Shown here: positions 50,725 to 63,320 of the stretch, in pieces
Layout of the letters: the number at the start of each line of letters is the position of its first letter
How positions within the stretch are numbered: the stretch's first letter is position 1
Position numbers and translations under genes: made by a program
Assembly (NCBI RefSeq): GCF_032854445.1
Contig: NC_088295.1
Span: forward strand, 91,941,805 to 92,005,804
Length of the DNA stretch: 64,000 nt
Reading direction: 5' to 3'
DNA from: Liolophura sinensis
Taxonomy: Eukaryota > Mollusca > Polyplacophora > Chitonida > Chitonidae
The notes under the pieces: model-generated
Databases searched by the model: none
The model's input: the letters and a program-made list of their open reading frames with translations, nothing else
What the model was told of the DNA's origin: nothing

Positions 50725-52275
50725 CGAAAATTGGGATCTAGCAACTACCGGTAAGATAACTCCGACAGTAAAATGGAATTAGGGAATAACAATTACAGGT
50801 ATGGTAACTTCTACAGTATATGGAATAACGGAATAGCAACGACAGGGAAAGATCACTCCGACAATAAATCGAATTAGGGAATAGCTACTAGAGGTAGGTT
50901 GACTCCGACAATAAATGGAATTAGGAAATAGCAACTAGAGGTAAGTTGACTACGACAACAAATGGAATTAGGGAATAGCAATTACCGGTAAGGTAACTCC
51001 GACAATAAATGGAATTAGGGAATAGCTACTAGAGGTAGGTTGACTCCGACAACAAATGAAATTAGGGAATAGCAATTACCGGTAAGGTAACTCTGACAAT
51101 AAATGGAATTAGGGAATAGCAATTACCGGTAAGGTAAGTCTGACAATAAATGGAATTAGGGAATAGCTACTAGAGGTAGGTTGACTCCGACAACAAATGG
51201 AATTAGGGAATAGCAATTACCGGTAAGGTAACTCCGACAATAAATGGAATTAGGGAATAGCAATTACCAGGTAAGGTAACTCTGACAATAATTGGAATTA
51301 GGGAATAACAACTACATGTAAGGTAACTCCGACAGTAAATGGAATTGGGGAACAGCAACTACCGACAGTAAATGGAGTCAGGGAATAGCAACTACCAGTA
51401 AGGTAACCCCGACAATAAACTGAATTAGGAATAGCAACTACCGGTAGAGTAACTCCGACAGTCATGGAAATTAGGGTCTAGCAACTAACGGTAAGGTAAC
51501 TCCGACAGTCATGGAAATTAGGGTCGGGCAACTTCCGGTATAAGGTAGTATATAACTCCGAACGTTAAGGTACATGAAATTAATGTCTGACAACAGGTAG
51601 GGTAACTCCGAGAGTTGAGGGAATTATGGTCAAGCTACTAAGGTAAGGTATTTCCGACAGTTGAGGGAATTATGGTCAAACTACTAAAGTAAGGTAACTC
51701 CGACAGTTGAGGGAATTATGGTCAAGATACTAAGGTAAGGTAACTCCGACAGATGAGTGAATTATGGTCAAACTACTAAGGTAAGGTAACTCCGACAGTT
51801 GAGGGAATTATGGTCAAGATACTAAGGTAAGGTAACTCCGACAGTTGAGGGAATTATGGTCAAGATACTAAGGTAAGGTAACTCCGACAGATGAGGGAAT
51901 TATGGTCAAGCTACTAAGGTAAGGTAACTTCGACAGTTGAGGGAATTATGGTCAAACTACTAAGGTAAGGTAACTCCGACAGATGAGGGAATTATGGTCA
52001 AGCTACTAAAGTAAGGTAACTCCGACAGTTGAGGGAATCATGGTCAAGCTACTAAGGTAAGGTAACTCCGACAGTGGAGGTAACTGAAACAAACTAATAA
52101 ATTAGGGTACAGCAACTATTGGTATAAGGTAACTCCGAACGTCCAGGTAATTAGTGTCGTACTGCCGGTAAGGTAAATTAGACAGTCATTGGGTTTAGGG
52201 TTCAGCAACTCCGACAATCGAGGGAATTAGAGCCATGCAACTGTCGGCAAGGTAACTGCAACAGTCATGGGAACT
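50725..52275. repeat. Tandem repeat, 46-47 bp, about 33 copies in two subfamilies
   Basis: The first part (to about 51560) uses GGAATTAGGGAATAGCAACT, ACCGGTAAGGTAACTCCGAC and AATAAAT. The second (about 51600-52080) uses GGAATTATGGTCAAGCTACT, AAGGTAAGGTAACTCCGACA and GTTGAG. The GGTAACTCCGAC core is shared. The second part is more uniform, so it probably expanded later. Confidence 0.94.
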
Positions 52276-53660
52276 ATATATACATATGTAAGCTTGTATG
52301 CTTGCGGTATTACGTGGTACTTCGCAATTTTGCAGCCGTTTGACGACGAGAAGTTCAATGGAATTAAGGTCCGGTAACAACGGCAATTTCGTGACTGTAT
52401 TTTCATTGTGGTAGCTCGAAAGGTCTTGGATAGTGTGATTTCTCCACTACTCTGGCTTCTGTAATCATTGTTGGTATAGCTTCTCCTTTACGGCAACGTT
52501 TCTTAACAATAAGACTTCCTCATTACAGAAACCCTCACAGTAATGGAACTGGGATTCGCTGAATTACAGTAGGTCTGTCTGTGAGGTAAACCATTGTCGT
52601 GACAGTTGCTGTCCTGGCCTTTACGGTAAATCTCCAGTCATGGCCATTAGGCCTATAGACAGACATTGTCATCACATTTGGCAGTCATGAACATTACGGT
52701 CCTAGGGCCTGCTTCACAAAAGTGTAAAGAGACAGTTTAGACGACTAACTCAGTTAGCAGACTAGCAATTTTGTTTCACAAAGGAAATATTTGGCTATTG
52801 GCTAAAGATTTTGAAAGTTACATCTAATCCAAAATTCCTAGTCAGCTCCGGAGGTGGCTAGAGGACAGCAAAGTTGACTTTAAAAGTGTTGTGTGTCCCA
52901 TTTTTAGAGTTTATTTATTGACTGTAAATAAATAGGAATAAATCACCTTCTTAAAACACACAAAGGTGTTTTTAAAGCTGACAAACCACTGAAACGCATA
53001 CGTTGTTGTTGCTGTTTCGCTTCGACTATCTGTTCTGAAAAATGCTCGAGTAAAATGAAACTCAAGGAGATATTATCACGTTTTTCTGTTATTTACACAC
53101 AGTAATTTAACAAACTGATATTTTGGATATAATTTAATAATTATCGGCAATGATTCAACCAACCAGACTGATGCAAAGCGGTCACATAACCCGCTATGTA
53201 AGCCTGCTAATATTTAGACAGTTTTACCTTTGTGAAACGGCCTAGTCAATTTTTTTCGTAGCCTACTTACGGTAGTCGGCAACAGAACTTTTGTTCTGTT
53301 GCGTGTCTGACCATGATGGTACCATAATTACGGAGTTACGACAATTAAGGTAACCTTCAACGGTCATGTGCATTACGGTCCTGGCCTTTAAGGTAAATGC
53401 GCGGTCGTAGACATTACAGACAACGCCATTACGGTAACATTCAGCAGTCATGGACATTACGGTGCTGGCAATTACGGTAACTCCGCAGTTATGGCCATTA
53501 TAGACATCGCCGGTAACTCATAAGCAAAGCATATCCATTGACACCATTGCCGTAACGCCGCATTTCATTTAATTTTCGGGTCAAACCAACCGCCAGAGAC
53601 ATTACGGTTCTGCTCTATACAGTGAAACCAACGTTCCTGTCATTACAGTGTTCACCTCTA
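52276..53660. repeat. Eroded continuation of the 47-bp array
   Basis: Phrases such as GGACATTACGGTGCTGGCAA followed by TTACGGTAACTCCGCAGTTA align with the array unit (GGAATTAGGGTCTAGCAACT and GGTAACTCCGACAGTCAT). They recur irregularly at 52560-52700 and 53330-53620. The stretch 52705-53242 is a MITE inserted into this old part. Confidence 0.6.
52705..53242. mobile_element. MITE with terminal inverted repeats and TA flanks
   Basis: The left end is GGGCCTGCTTCACAAAAG and then TGTAAAGAGACAGT. The right end on the opposite strand reads GGCCGTTTCACAAAGG and then TAAAACTGTC. TA stands on both sides (52703-52704 and 53243-53244). The 538-base body holds no transposase frame. GGCC...TTTCACAAAG ends are common in invertebrate MITEs, and the TA duplication suggests Tc1/mariner-type mobilisation, though this is inferred. 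The ends differ by several bases, so the copy is not recent. Confidence 0.6.
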
Positions 53661-56189
53661 CAATAATTCCCAAGCTCTGGATTTCGCGTAATATGCCATC
53701 TTTTATGGTTGTTTCATATCGATAACCATGAAAGTTCTATATTAAGCACTGAACTAGTCTCATTGTAATTCATTCATACATGTAAAACGCATGAGGTAGA
53801 AAACATAAAATATATTTAATAGGAGACGTGACACGAGTAAATATCCAACGGGCTACGCAAAGCTTCACTCTATAACATTTTAGACCCTCACGCTCCAATT
53901 TCATGAAAATTCGAATGGCCTTCCATGCGAAAACAGAAAATGTGTGCCACACTTGCGCCTAGTGGAGTCCCCAGCTCCGATGTTGTCTGTTCACCAACCG
54001 AAATCGCTAACGAAAAAAATATTGCCGCCCGATGGAGGGTTATATAGCAAAGTAAACTGAATAAAAATCCCCTGGGACAGCATCTTTTTAAACACTCGTG
54101 ACAGCTCGAGGTCATAATCGTGACTGACCGTCAGAGAGGGCCAACTCGGGTTAAATAGGCTGACATTGTTCTCTGCCATGAAATCATAAATGAACAAAAA
54201 AACGGGTAGACATTTTATCATCCAGCCAAGTATCGGATAATGGGGGCACCGCCTTATTAGAACTGCGCAAACGCTTCCTTGCAGGCTCGAGAGGCTAACA
54301 CGAAGGCCAGAGAGCACGTACTGGAGAAAAATACTAGTTCTAAATATGGACAGATGTTTGCTTAAATTAAATCGAGCAAGACTATTACACATCGTTCTTT
54401 TTGTGTCCTTAGGTTAGTAAGGTTTCTTCGTAATATTTTTGAAATATCTCTTTCCAAAGCTGTCAGCATGACTGAGGTGGCTAAACACATTTCATCTTAA
54501 CATACGTGTAGCGAAATAGCGAAGACAGTATTTCGCTTTTTATGACGCAAGACTTTTAATACATGGAGGCTTCAATATCAGCAGGTAATCTATTGACAAA
54601 CCATGCCCGATTCCGTACTTGGACCTTTGGCGAGACTATAACCTTCAACTATGGATTGCTAAAATGTACTAGAGATAAAAGTCGTCCTGAATGTCAAAGC
54701 TCAATATTTCGGCAATCCAAAATATATTATATGTATTGGCGATAGGCGGCGACATAGATGGCACCTCACCTGGCTTATCGTAGACATATAACGTCCGAAA
54801 TGGATGAATATGCCGTATTTGTGTAGCTGCTAAGACGTTTGTTTCATCATCTACCATTACTGGGAGCTATCTGAAGCAAAGGTGTAATTTAGGACAAATT
54901 TTTTCAATCCAAGTTTCTATCAAGGAAGACATTATACAGCTTCAATATTCACATGTCGTTTATGTCTTACTGGGTGAGAAAATTGTTTGATCATAAACTC
55001 CTTCTCGTAAAACAGAAAAAGGAATCCAAACAGAATTCAAAGAGCGCGCAGAATGGCACAATAAAACCGTGCTTATTGGCCGCCCTGGCCTCGGATATTA
55101 CCACCCGCCATTGTTCGACTGTCGTCCATACTGCCTATGAAATGCCGATTACCTGAAATACCTCGAAGACGCTTATTGTCTTTTATGCCATTTTATCACA
55201 TCTGCATTCTTCAAAGTTCATATAACGAACGATGGCAACGACAGACTTACAATTGGTCGCAGCACGGAATAACAATTGCAGCCTGCACATCTGACCTCTG
55301 CTGTGCACTGCATGGAGCAAAGGCTTTCATGAGTCGAGGGACGGGAACGAATTAAAAGGAGCAGAATGCCGAGGGGAATGAGGGCGGGGTTTTGTAGGAT
55401 GTTGTTAATGCCAAGGGCTGACGTATAAAGTAAAGGTTTATCACCATCTTAGTTTACCAGCCCTTGCTTTGTTTGCTGGTAGGGGCTCTATTATAATCTG
55501 GACGAAAATATTACACCAGTGGTGTGGAAAGGCTGCTTCGTTCTGGAAAAGCACTTTTGTCACGTTCCCCCTCCCAGATGCATGCAATATTAATAGTTTA
55601 CCGTAGAGCAATGTCAATCCCAGTTATGGGGTGTCGTCTCGACTGCGCCCTGACGTCAGCTGAAATTGCCATGGGCCAGGCTCTGCCCAGAGAACGTTGG
55701 GATACTGATAGTAAGCCACCGTGCATGGCATGATTATGTATTTATCAGCTATTTATCAGTATTTTGGTCACGCACTGTCTTGTACTCTAAGTCGTTATAA
55801 ACCGTCGACTGGTCGAATCCACGCGTTCGTTTAAGAGCCTACTGACCTGTTGTTTCCTACAGCCATTGGGTCCATTAAGATAGGTGTTTTGCGTACAAAC
55901 GGTCGTAGCAGCCCTGATCTCTCATCAGCGAGTGACCTTCAGGTGTACAAGAGCAATTCTGTTAGTATAACTCTGTTTAGGTGATAGTCCTCACTGCTTA
56001 CGTGTGACCCTTTGACAACGCTGCTGTTGATACTCTTATTTTTCTTTCATTGGTATTGTTTATTACATGTAATTACAAAAAAGCATTCTGAGATATTTTA
56101 GTTCAGCAACGTCTAATAAAAGGGCATAAAATCATGTTTTTTTTATCCTTTTCTGCTTAAGCAACTGTAATATGGGACGTCCAACTTAC
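53661..56189. other. Unassigned sequence, no gene seen
   Basis: A minus open frame of 133 codons (53991-54392) and shorter ones are unrecognised. A 9-base inverted pair CAAGGGCTG/CAGCCCTTG lies near 55412-55475. The part 55970-56100 resembles pieces of the dispersed repeat listed next. Confidence 0.45.
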
Positions 56190-56335
56190 TTCTTTTGAAT
56201 CATATACATGAACAGTTTGAACTCTAGCTGAGTTAGATTGACAAGTGGCCAGATTTCACCGTTTACGTCTGACCATTTGTCAGCTATCACATTGTTGTTG
56301 ATGCTATGGTTTTACACCCAAAGCTGTAGAATTTT
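56190..56335 (+). repeat. Dispersed repeat carrying a single copy of the 59-kb array unit
   Basis: ACATGAACAGTTTGA, GTTTACGTCTGACCATTTGT and GCTATCACATTGTTGTTGAT, then GCTATGGTTTTACACCC and GCTGTAG, correspond in order to 59105-59260. The 47 bases at 56283-56329 align with one unit of the 48-bp array at 59190-59670. Confidence 0.65.
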
Positions 56336-58126
56336 ATATTCTTCTGATCTCCTCATACATGAATCCACGAAAAATAAGGTGGTAGCTCTTGACGGATATC
56401 TAGAAACGAGACTTTCAACGTGGCATCTTTCTGTTCATATGAACAGCCACAACACGTGCAAATAAATAACATTTCTACATAGCACTGTAGGTGTCAGTGA
56501 GTGCATGGCCACCAGGTGTTAGTAAGAGCCGCCAGCGGATGGATAAGGCGGACCTTGGCCCAAGTTTGTTCAGTGCCTTCTGCTCACCTGGTTTTCCCAC
56601 GAGTAACACACAGAAAACTAGAAACAACGGATCACTAAATCAACCTTCAAGCTTAACTATCCTAAACCTTGAAACTCTCAAATTAGCCCTAAAACACCAA
56701 CCTCAACGCCAGGACATGCCATCAACTATGGAAAAAACGCATCGATTTCCCGGCGGCTGCTTTCGCTATACAGCCAGTGAGTAGTGCGGATACTGGAGTG
56801 CTATAGTTCAAGTTTCCAATAAGTGGAACAGTCTCTCAGAAAGCATTTAATGAAATCTAAACTGTCAATGGGTTGAGCTTGAAAGAGAATAGAATCATGG
56901 AGGGACAACGGCTCTAGGGAAGTATTGATTACAGTCGCTTCCGGAATGACAACTGACTGTATTAGAGCAATGTAAATAACCAAATCGCAGCAGTAACCTT
57001 TGAGGTGTAAGTGATTTTCATCGTCACGCGACTGTTTCAGAACGCACCCAGTCTGTATATACCACCGAAAACACAGACCATAATGGCAGCTCGGCAAAGA
57101 AAGTCCTGGGTGTCAAGCGAATGGCCATGTTCAGGCCAGTCGTGACAAACTAAACAATGGATAATCTCCTTATGACAGTCAGGTAAACAATGAACTAGAA
57201 CTAGAGCTGTTACAGAGTCTGAGATACCTGTACAAACTAATAGGCATTCCACTGCTAGGAAAACGTGCATCATGCCCTTCAACTTACTTACAAAACATTA
57301 CAGGTTATATGCAGGCGTAACGAGATTAAGACAGCAAATCGCAATACACCGTTCCAGGACTTAAACTGGGATGTAGCTTCATGAGTCTCCATTATCGAAA
57401 ATTTTAAGATGCCCATTAATTAGCTCAGATACACCAAGGGATTCTTTATCATTAATATATAATGTTTAACAGCTGAGATTGGGGGGGGGGGGAGTATTTA
57501 GTCCATCACTTGAAGAAATAACCTTGTCATATTTCAGATAAATCATACCCAGCGATACAAATGACCAGGTTTACAAAAGACATAGCCTTGGCATTTGCTG
57601 AACTCTTCTACACGAATGACTTATTTTATTAGGCATATTGTCACCATCAGTTTTCACTTAGGGATAACAGAGCATGGAAATGCACCGACTGACACGCCCA
57701 ATGGAACAGCCAGATTGACACGTATCTGCTGAACACGCCGTCAAGGCATTGCATGGAAACTACTAAGTGACGTTTGTCTACGAGGAACTACAGTTTTGTT
57801 TTGATTCAGAGTTTAACATAAGCAAAAATCATTGACATATGTGTGCTATAAGTCAGCCTTGTGAATTTTTTTTACAATTTATCCTTTAAGAAGTAGACGA
57901 CACACAACTTACTCTTTTACATGGGGATCATACGAATATTGCTATGTTAACCATCGCAGTTTCACAACAAAGATCCTTACATTATTTTCAGTTCACCACC
58001 ATTATCCATGAATATGGCAGTATTTACTGTCTCTGTTACTGAAATTAAGATAAATTGTTTCCAGTGTGTCTATACATGTATGTAAGCCTCACACAGCAAG
58101 GCGGTAACTTTGCTTACATTAGAGAC
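56336..58126. other. Unassigned sequence with an LCCL-like minus frame
   Basis: The minus frame at 57037-57282 contains HCLPDC and DTQDFLCRAAIMVC, which faintly resemble an LCCL domain. It is listed as a finding and not called as a gene. A G tract lies at 57481-57492. Nothing else was recognised. Confidence 0.4.
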
Positions 58127-58158
58127 CTTTAGTTACAAGTTACAACTTGTAACTAAAG
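58127..58158. repeat. Perfect 15-base-arm palindrome
   Basis: CTTTAGTTACAAGTT and its exact reverse complement are separated by AC, so a 32-base hairpin is possible. Further AAGTTACA and AACTTGTAACT phrases follow to about 58235, making a short region rich in inverted and direct GTTAC repeats. Confidence 0.85.
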
Positions 58159-59189
58159 TTCAACTTTTAACTTGTAACTTCAAACTAGAATAGCTAACCT
58201 AATTGTAGTTAGAAGTTAGAAGTTACATTTTGTACCTATGTTATCTGTTATCAAGTGCACACATAGGTTACGATAATCGGGCAGAGATGGAGGATGTACA
58301 GTTGACACCGTTTTTCAGCTGTCTGCCTGACCTGACAGTTATCTGACGCGGCATTGATCTCTCCCTATATCTCCCTACAACATTCCAGAGTGAGGATACC
58401 GCCTCCAGCCGAACTGGCATCTTCATAGGTAATTGTACGACAGAGCATTCTTCAGTGGAAACTTTGATACGACACCAGAGAATAAATCTTTGGCCGGCAA
58501 AATGAACAGGACTACAAAGGGAAGTGACAGTGAGTATTTAATATTGATCAGGGGTTGAATGACCACGGGCTCTATCTTCGTCGATTTTCAATAACACAGC
58601 CATAAGTGATCCCCCTGTGAGGCCAGTGTTTTCAGAGACAGTGTACACTGTCTTCATCAGATAAGTTAATTACACAGGCGATATTGAGCCGTTTCAGGTC
58701 ATCTTTAGCCGAGTACAAACAGTTGATCACGTGATGATTAATGCACGCTAAATAACAAAGGATGTGGTCAGGATGGGGGCATACTGAACCTGGGCTCCTC
58801 TCGGTAAGTCAGAAACAATCGCACATCCTAAAACTCGGCTTTACACAGGAAGATGTACACTAACACCAGCTGACTACAAAATTCTATGGATTTTCTCTAC
58901 TGACACACAACCCGCTTAACTCAGATGTAATCTTGTATTGTTTTAATGTTATTGTTTGTTAAACATGATGGCACTAAAGCATTTTGAGTAATTCTATAAT
59001 AAATTGCAAATAACTTCACTGCAGTTTTTTTGGGGGGGTGGGGGGGTTTTGTTTTTTTTTGTTTTTTTTTTTTTTCTAATTCTTCTTAGGTTGAGACTAT
59101 TTATGCATTTACATGAACAGCCAGAGTAAAATCTTGACTGAGGTAAATTGACAATTAAGAAGGGTTGTTTTACGGGTTACGTGTGACCA
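58159..59189. other. Unassigned sequence leading into the 48-bp array
   Basis: A T/G homopolymer patch lies at about 59021-59080. The part from about 59105 matches the dispersed repeat at 56190-56335. Confidence 0.5.
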
Positions 59190-59670
59190 TTTGCTAGCTA
59201 CCACACTGTCATCCCTGCTCTGGTTTTACCCCTTATGCTTTACCGTCTACCACACTGTTGTCGCTGCTCTGGTTTGTTTCTCTATGCTCTTCATTTATCA
59301 CACTGTCGCCGCTGCTCTTTTGTGTCTCTCTATGCTGTAGGTCTATCACACTGTTGCGGCTCCTCTGGTTTGTCCCTCTATGTTGTAGGTCTATCACACT
59401 GTCGTTGCTGCTCTTTTTTGTCTCTGTATGCTCTAGGTCTGTCAGACTGTCGTCGCTGCTCTGGTTTGTCTCTCTATGCTGCAGGTCTATCATACTGTCG
59501 CCGCTGCTCTCGTTTCTCTCTCTACGCTGTAGGTCTATCACAAAGTTGCTGCTGCTCTCGTTTGTCTCTCTAGGCTGTAGGTCTATCACACAGTCGCTGC
59601 TGCTCTCGTTTGTCTCTCTAGGCTGTAGGTCTATCACACTGTCTCCGCTGCTCCATGCTGTAGAGAGACA
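59190..59670. repeat. Tandem repeat, 48 bp, about 10 copies
   Basis: CTATCACACTGTCGCTGCTG, then CTCTGGTTTGTCTCTCTATG and CTGTAGGT, at 48-base steps (for example 59341 and 59389). As 48 is 16 codons, both strands carry open frames (59233-59637 minus, 59235-59734 plus) with a 16-residue periodicity such as IDLQPRETNESSSD. These are treated as non-coding. Confidence 0.93.
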
Positions 59671-61870
59671 ACTAAGTCGCTGTGCTGCGTGTTGTCGCTG
59701 TGCTGTGTGTCGTTGCTGTGCTGTGCGTCTTTAAGAATGATGTAAGGGTCGTTGTTTTTCCCCAGAGGCATTTAGTTCAACATCAATGTGTATTTCGTGA
59801 CTAAAATATCGATGTCTTACGCACATTATTGGGTAGCAGTAATTTCATGGATGTTTCCAACATTGAGCAAGATTACTTTTTCTTTCGACTGGGTGTTAAC
59901 ATTTGTTTTGGAAAGGTCTGTTCCCTTATCTCTCTCAGTTTTGTTATGAACATCCGATCAGAGCTGTCGCACTTCCCAAAATTCGTCGCACACACAAGTC
60001 CATGATCCCGACTGAAACACGTCCGATTTAGTTAGGCATTTCTTCTGCACTACATCCTTGCAGAAAAAGCTGATCATTGGATGGATGTCTCGTAACTTCT
60101 ACATCAGTCACTACAGCCGATTTACAAGGATAATCAGCAAAAAAGGTAAACATTAACGAAGGAGGACATGTACTGCTTAAGATTAGCTCATTTCTTCAGC
60201 TTGCGGAGATAGGCGAGGACAACCCATACGCTGCTGGACCATGATAAACAATGAATCCAATGACATTCTGAGCAAGCAGACTTTAAGAGACGAAATACGA
60301 GCAGTCGATTTTCACGTCGTGGACGATGGCAGCTGGACTAGATATCTCTTATCAGATGTTGACAACTAGATTCGCCCCGTTTATATCCGGTGGACGATAA
60401 TTAAAGCCTGATCTTGATATCTTCATATAATCGCCACGCATTTTTCATTGAGTACAAATTTATTAATTAGAGTGATTGTCGAAGCTTTCGAGTTGAAATG
60501 CAAGCGTAAAACCCCTGTCAGTACTTTTTATTTCAACATATTTGAACGTCATGAAGAGGAGTGGAAGTAAATATGGCCATCTGAAGAGCTATCGTTGTGT
60601 AATGTATGTGGAGCTTAAAGGCTGCATCGCTTTTCATTAGGACAACATTTGTGCGTTAACTTGCAGAGGTGCTTTGGAATTATTCCTTACCGGCTTGAAT
60701 TCTATGTGGGTTGTACGCAAACGCCCAAACAATATAGCACCTCTCACTGAATTGTACTGTCGAAAGCGAATGCCTGAACACTAACATACATGTAGTCAAG
60801 TTAAGTAGAATAATGACATATATACGTGTGCACATACCTGGCGTTCATTTGCTAAGATAGGAGGAGTTTTATCCCCAGATAACTGAAACCTAATTTCCTT
60901 CCTTCAGTGTGACTTGTTCACTGCCTCCAACACTCTGTAAGGTGAAAACATTACGCTATTTAACAAATGTACATGAGATCTGCACATCACTGAATGGAAA
61001 TATTGTATTATTAAATACCGCAAGTAAATATTAATCTTTTCACGTCAAAAATGAATTCTGCTTCATAACATAAAAGTTTTTATCCAAATGTTATGGATAT
61101 TTAGGTTTCTCTAACTGTTAATATTTCTGTTACAATCAATAATATTTTCGTTTAATTTAATGAATACTGCATTTATTTATATGTGTGCTAAGCATGTCTG
61201 TTTTATATCTATATTGACTGAATATCACCGGTTCTCTATAATTGGACAACACCATTGTAAAAAGAGTTCAACTGTACAACGACCGACGTTAATATTTACC
61301 GTTATCAATTGCTGTATAGACTGACTTTTCTCGTAATTAAATACAATTTGTGTAAAATGTCCACACTTTTAATAATAAAACTTAAATAAATAGGTTTCTT
61401 GATAAAATAGTTTGAGGGTAAAAATAGAAATAATTGGCCTGTTCGACGGTACATTTGCGGCGGGGGTAATCAGCTGTGGAAGTTGATACGGCGTAATTAC
61501 ATTATGTAAAATTTCATCAATATTCATGCTGCACGGCATCATTTGTAAGCCTCATTATGGTGTTAGCTGATTTGTGTGTGTAGCAATCGTCATATGTTTG
61601 CACTCCGTAAGAAGCTATCCATGTTTACACCCCAAATAGTCACAGACTGTCGTGTGATTTAACCACTGAATAAAGGATGAGTCACGCAAGACTGGGTATC
61701 GAGTCACCAATGGTAATCTTAAGACATATGCCATCCCATGATAACCTGTCACAGTAGGTTACTCCTACAGCGGCTGGTGGTGGCGACATGACGTGTGACT
61801 CAGGCATGATGCCATGGTTGCTAATAGTATTACCATGGGACAATGAATGGTACATGCACATGGCCAAAAT
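59671..61870. other. Unassigned sequence, no gene seen
   Basis: Very AT-rich at 60950-61400. A short frame of 40 codons (about 60231-60370, plus) looks protein-like but is too short to judge. The minus frame at 61682-61867 is unrecognised. Confidence 0.45.
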
Positions 61871-62935
61871 CCTGTAGCCGTGGATGATTAAATGTTAAAC
61901 GTGGTACCCATCACGGCTGGTAATCCTGTAGCTGTGAATGACCCAGAGGTAAATATTGTTTCTGTCGCGTTTGATTCTCCACCAGCCGTAGATAACTAAA
62001 TGATAAATATTGTTTCTGTTGCGACTGATACTCCAATAGCCGTAGATAACCAAATGATAAATACTTTTTCTGTCGCGACTGATACTCCAATAGCCGTAGA
62101 TAACCAAATGATAAATATTGTTTCTGTCGCGACTGATACTCCAATAGCCGTAGATAACTAAATGATAAATACTGTTTCTGTCGCGGCTAATACTCCAATA
62201 GCTGTAGATAACCAAATGATAAATATTGTCTCTGCCGCGTTTGATTCTCCACCAGCCGTAGATAACCAAATGATAAATATTGTTTCTGTCGCGTCTGATA
62301 CTCCAATAGCCGTAGATAACCAAATGATAAATACTGTTTCTGTCGCGGCTAATACTCCAATAGCTGTAGATAACCAAATGATAAACATTGTCTCTGCCGC
62401 GTTTGATTCTCCACCAGCCGTAGATAACCAAATGATAAATATTGTTTCTGTTGCGACTGATACTCCAATATCCGTAGATAACCAAATGATAAATACTGTT
62501 TCTGTCGCGGCTAATACTTCAATAGCCGGAGATAACCAAATGATAAATATTGTTTCCGTCGCGTTTGGTTCTCCACCAGCCGTAGATAACCAAATGATAA
62601 ATATTGTTTCTGTCGCGACTGATACTCCAATAGCCGTAGACAACAAATGATAAATATTGTTTCTGTCGCGACTGATACTCCAATAGCCGTATATAACCAA
62701 ATGATAAATACTGTTTCTGTCGCGACTGATACTCCAATAGCCGTAGATAACCAAATGATAAATATTGTTTCTGTCGCGTTTGATTCTCCACCAGCCGTAG
62801 ATAACCAAATGATAAATATTGTTTCTGTCGCGACTGATACTCCAATAGCTGTAGATAACCAAGTGATAAATATTGTTTCTGTCGCGACTGATACTCCAAT
62901 AGCCGTAAATAACCAAATAGTAAATGGATTTTTTT
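61871..62935. repeat. Tandem repeat, 54 bp, about 19 copies with trimeric order
   Basis: The unit is CCAAATGATAAATATTGTTT, CTGTCGCGACTGATACTCCA, ATAGCCGTAGATAA. Three variants (ACTGTTT with GGCTAATACTCC; GTTTGATTCTCCACC; and the common type) follow one another in the same order several times between about 62160 and 62640, a 162-base higher-order unit. Plus-strand units encode 18 residues (DNQMINIVSVATDTPIAV). Stops occur in two copies (GATAACTAAATG), and one copy near 62640 lacks a base. Minus frames are open too (62158-62979, 273 codons). Coding status is unproven. Confidence 0.94.
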
Positions 62936-63320
62936 TTGGGGGGGGGGGGTGATCCAGTGGGATACGCGATTCCAGTCATGGATTGTAGTCATGCAGCCAT
63001 GGATGATCCTGTGCTAACTGCGGTTTTTGTCACGTTGGGAGTCCCGCAGTTGTGAGTGATTCAATGGGGAACGCGATTCCAGTCATGGACTGTAGTCTTG
63101 TAGCCATGGGTGATCCTGTGCTAACTGCGGTTTTTGTCACGTTTGGTAGTCTTGTAGTTGTGGGTGATTCTATGGGGAACGCGATTCCAGTCATGGACGG
63201 TTGACTCTTAGCCAATGATGACCCAGTAGTAAATGCGGTTTCTATCACGTTTGTTAGTCCTTTAGTCTTGGTTGATCCAGTGGTAAACGCTGGTGTCACA
63301 TTTGGTGATTCTGTAAAATT
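62936..63320. repeat. Diverged 54-57 bp repeats related to the adjoining array
   Basis: After a T8/G-run junction (about 62929-62950), units such as GATCCTGTGCTAACTGCGGT with TTTTGTCACGTTTGGTAGTC and GGGAACGCGATTCCAGTCAT with GGACTGTAGTC recur. Read in the repeat frame, VDDPVLTAVFVTF resembles the neighbouring DNQMINIVSVAT pattern. The minus strand is open over 63030-63299 with a threonine/serine-rich 18-residue period (TGSPMATRLQSM). Confidence 0.7.

Noticed and set aside
53991-54392. 133-codon minus open frame
   Set aside because: It has no recognisable motif, AT-rich codon use like its surroundings, and overlaps other open frames. Frames of this length are expected by chance.
59233-59637. 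Serine- and glutamate-rich 134-codon frame
   Set aside because: It lies in the 48-bp array. Both strands are open and the unit derives from a non-coding dispersed repeat.
62158-62979. Open frame of 273 codons on the minus strand
   Set aside because: It lies in the 54-bp array, overlaps another open minus frame and an open plus frame, and shows no start context or signal peptide.
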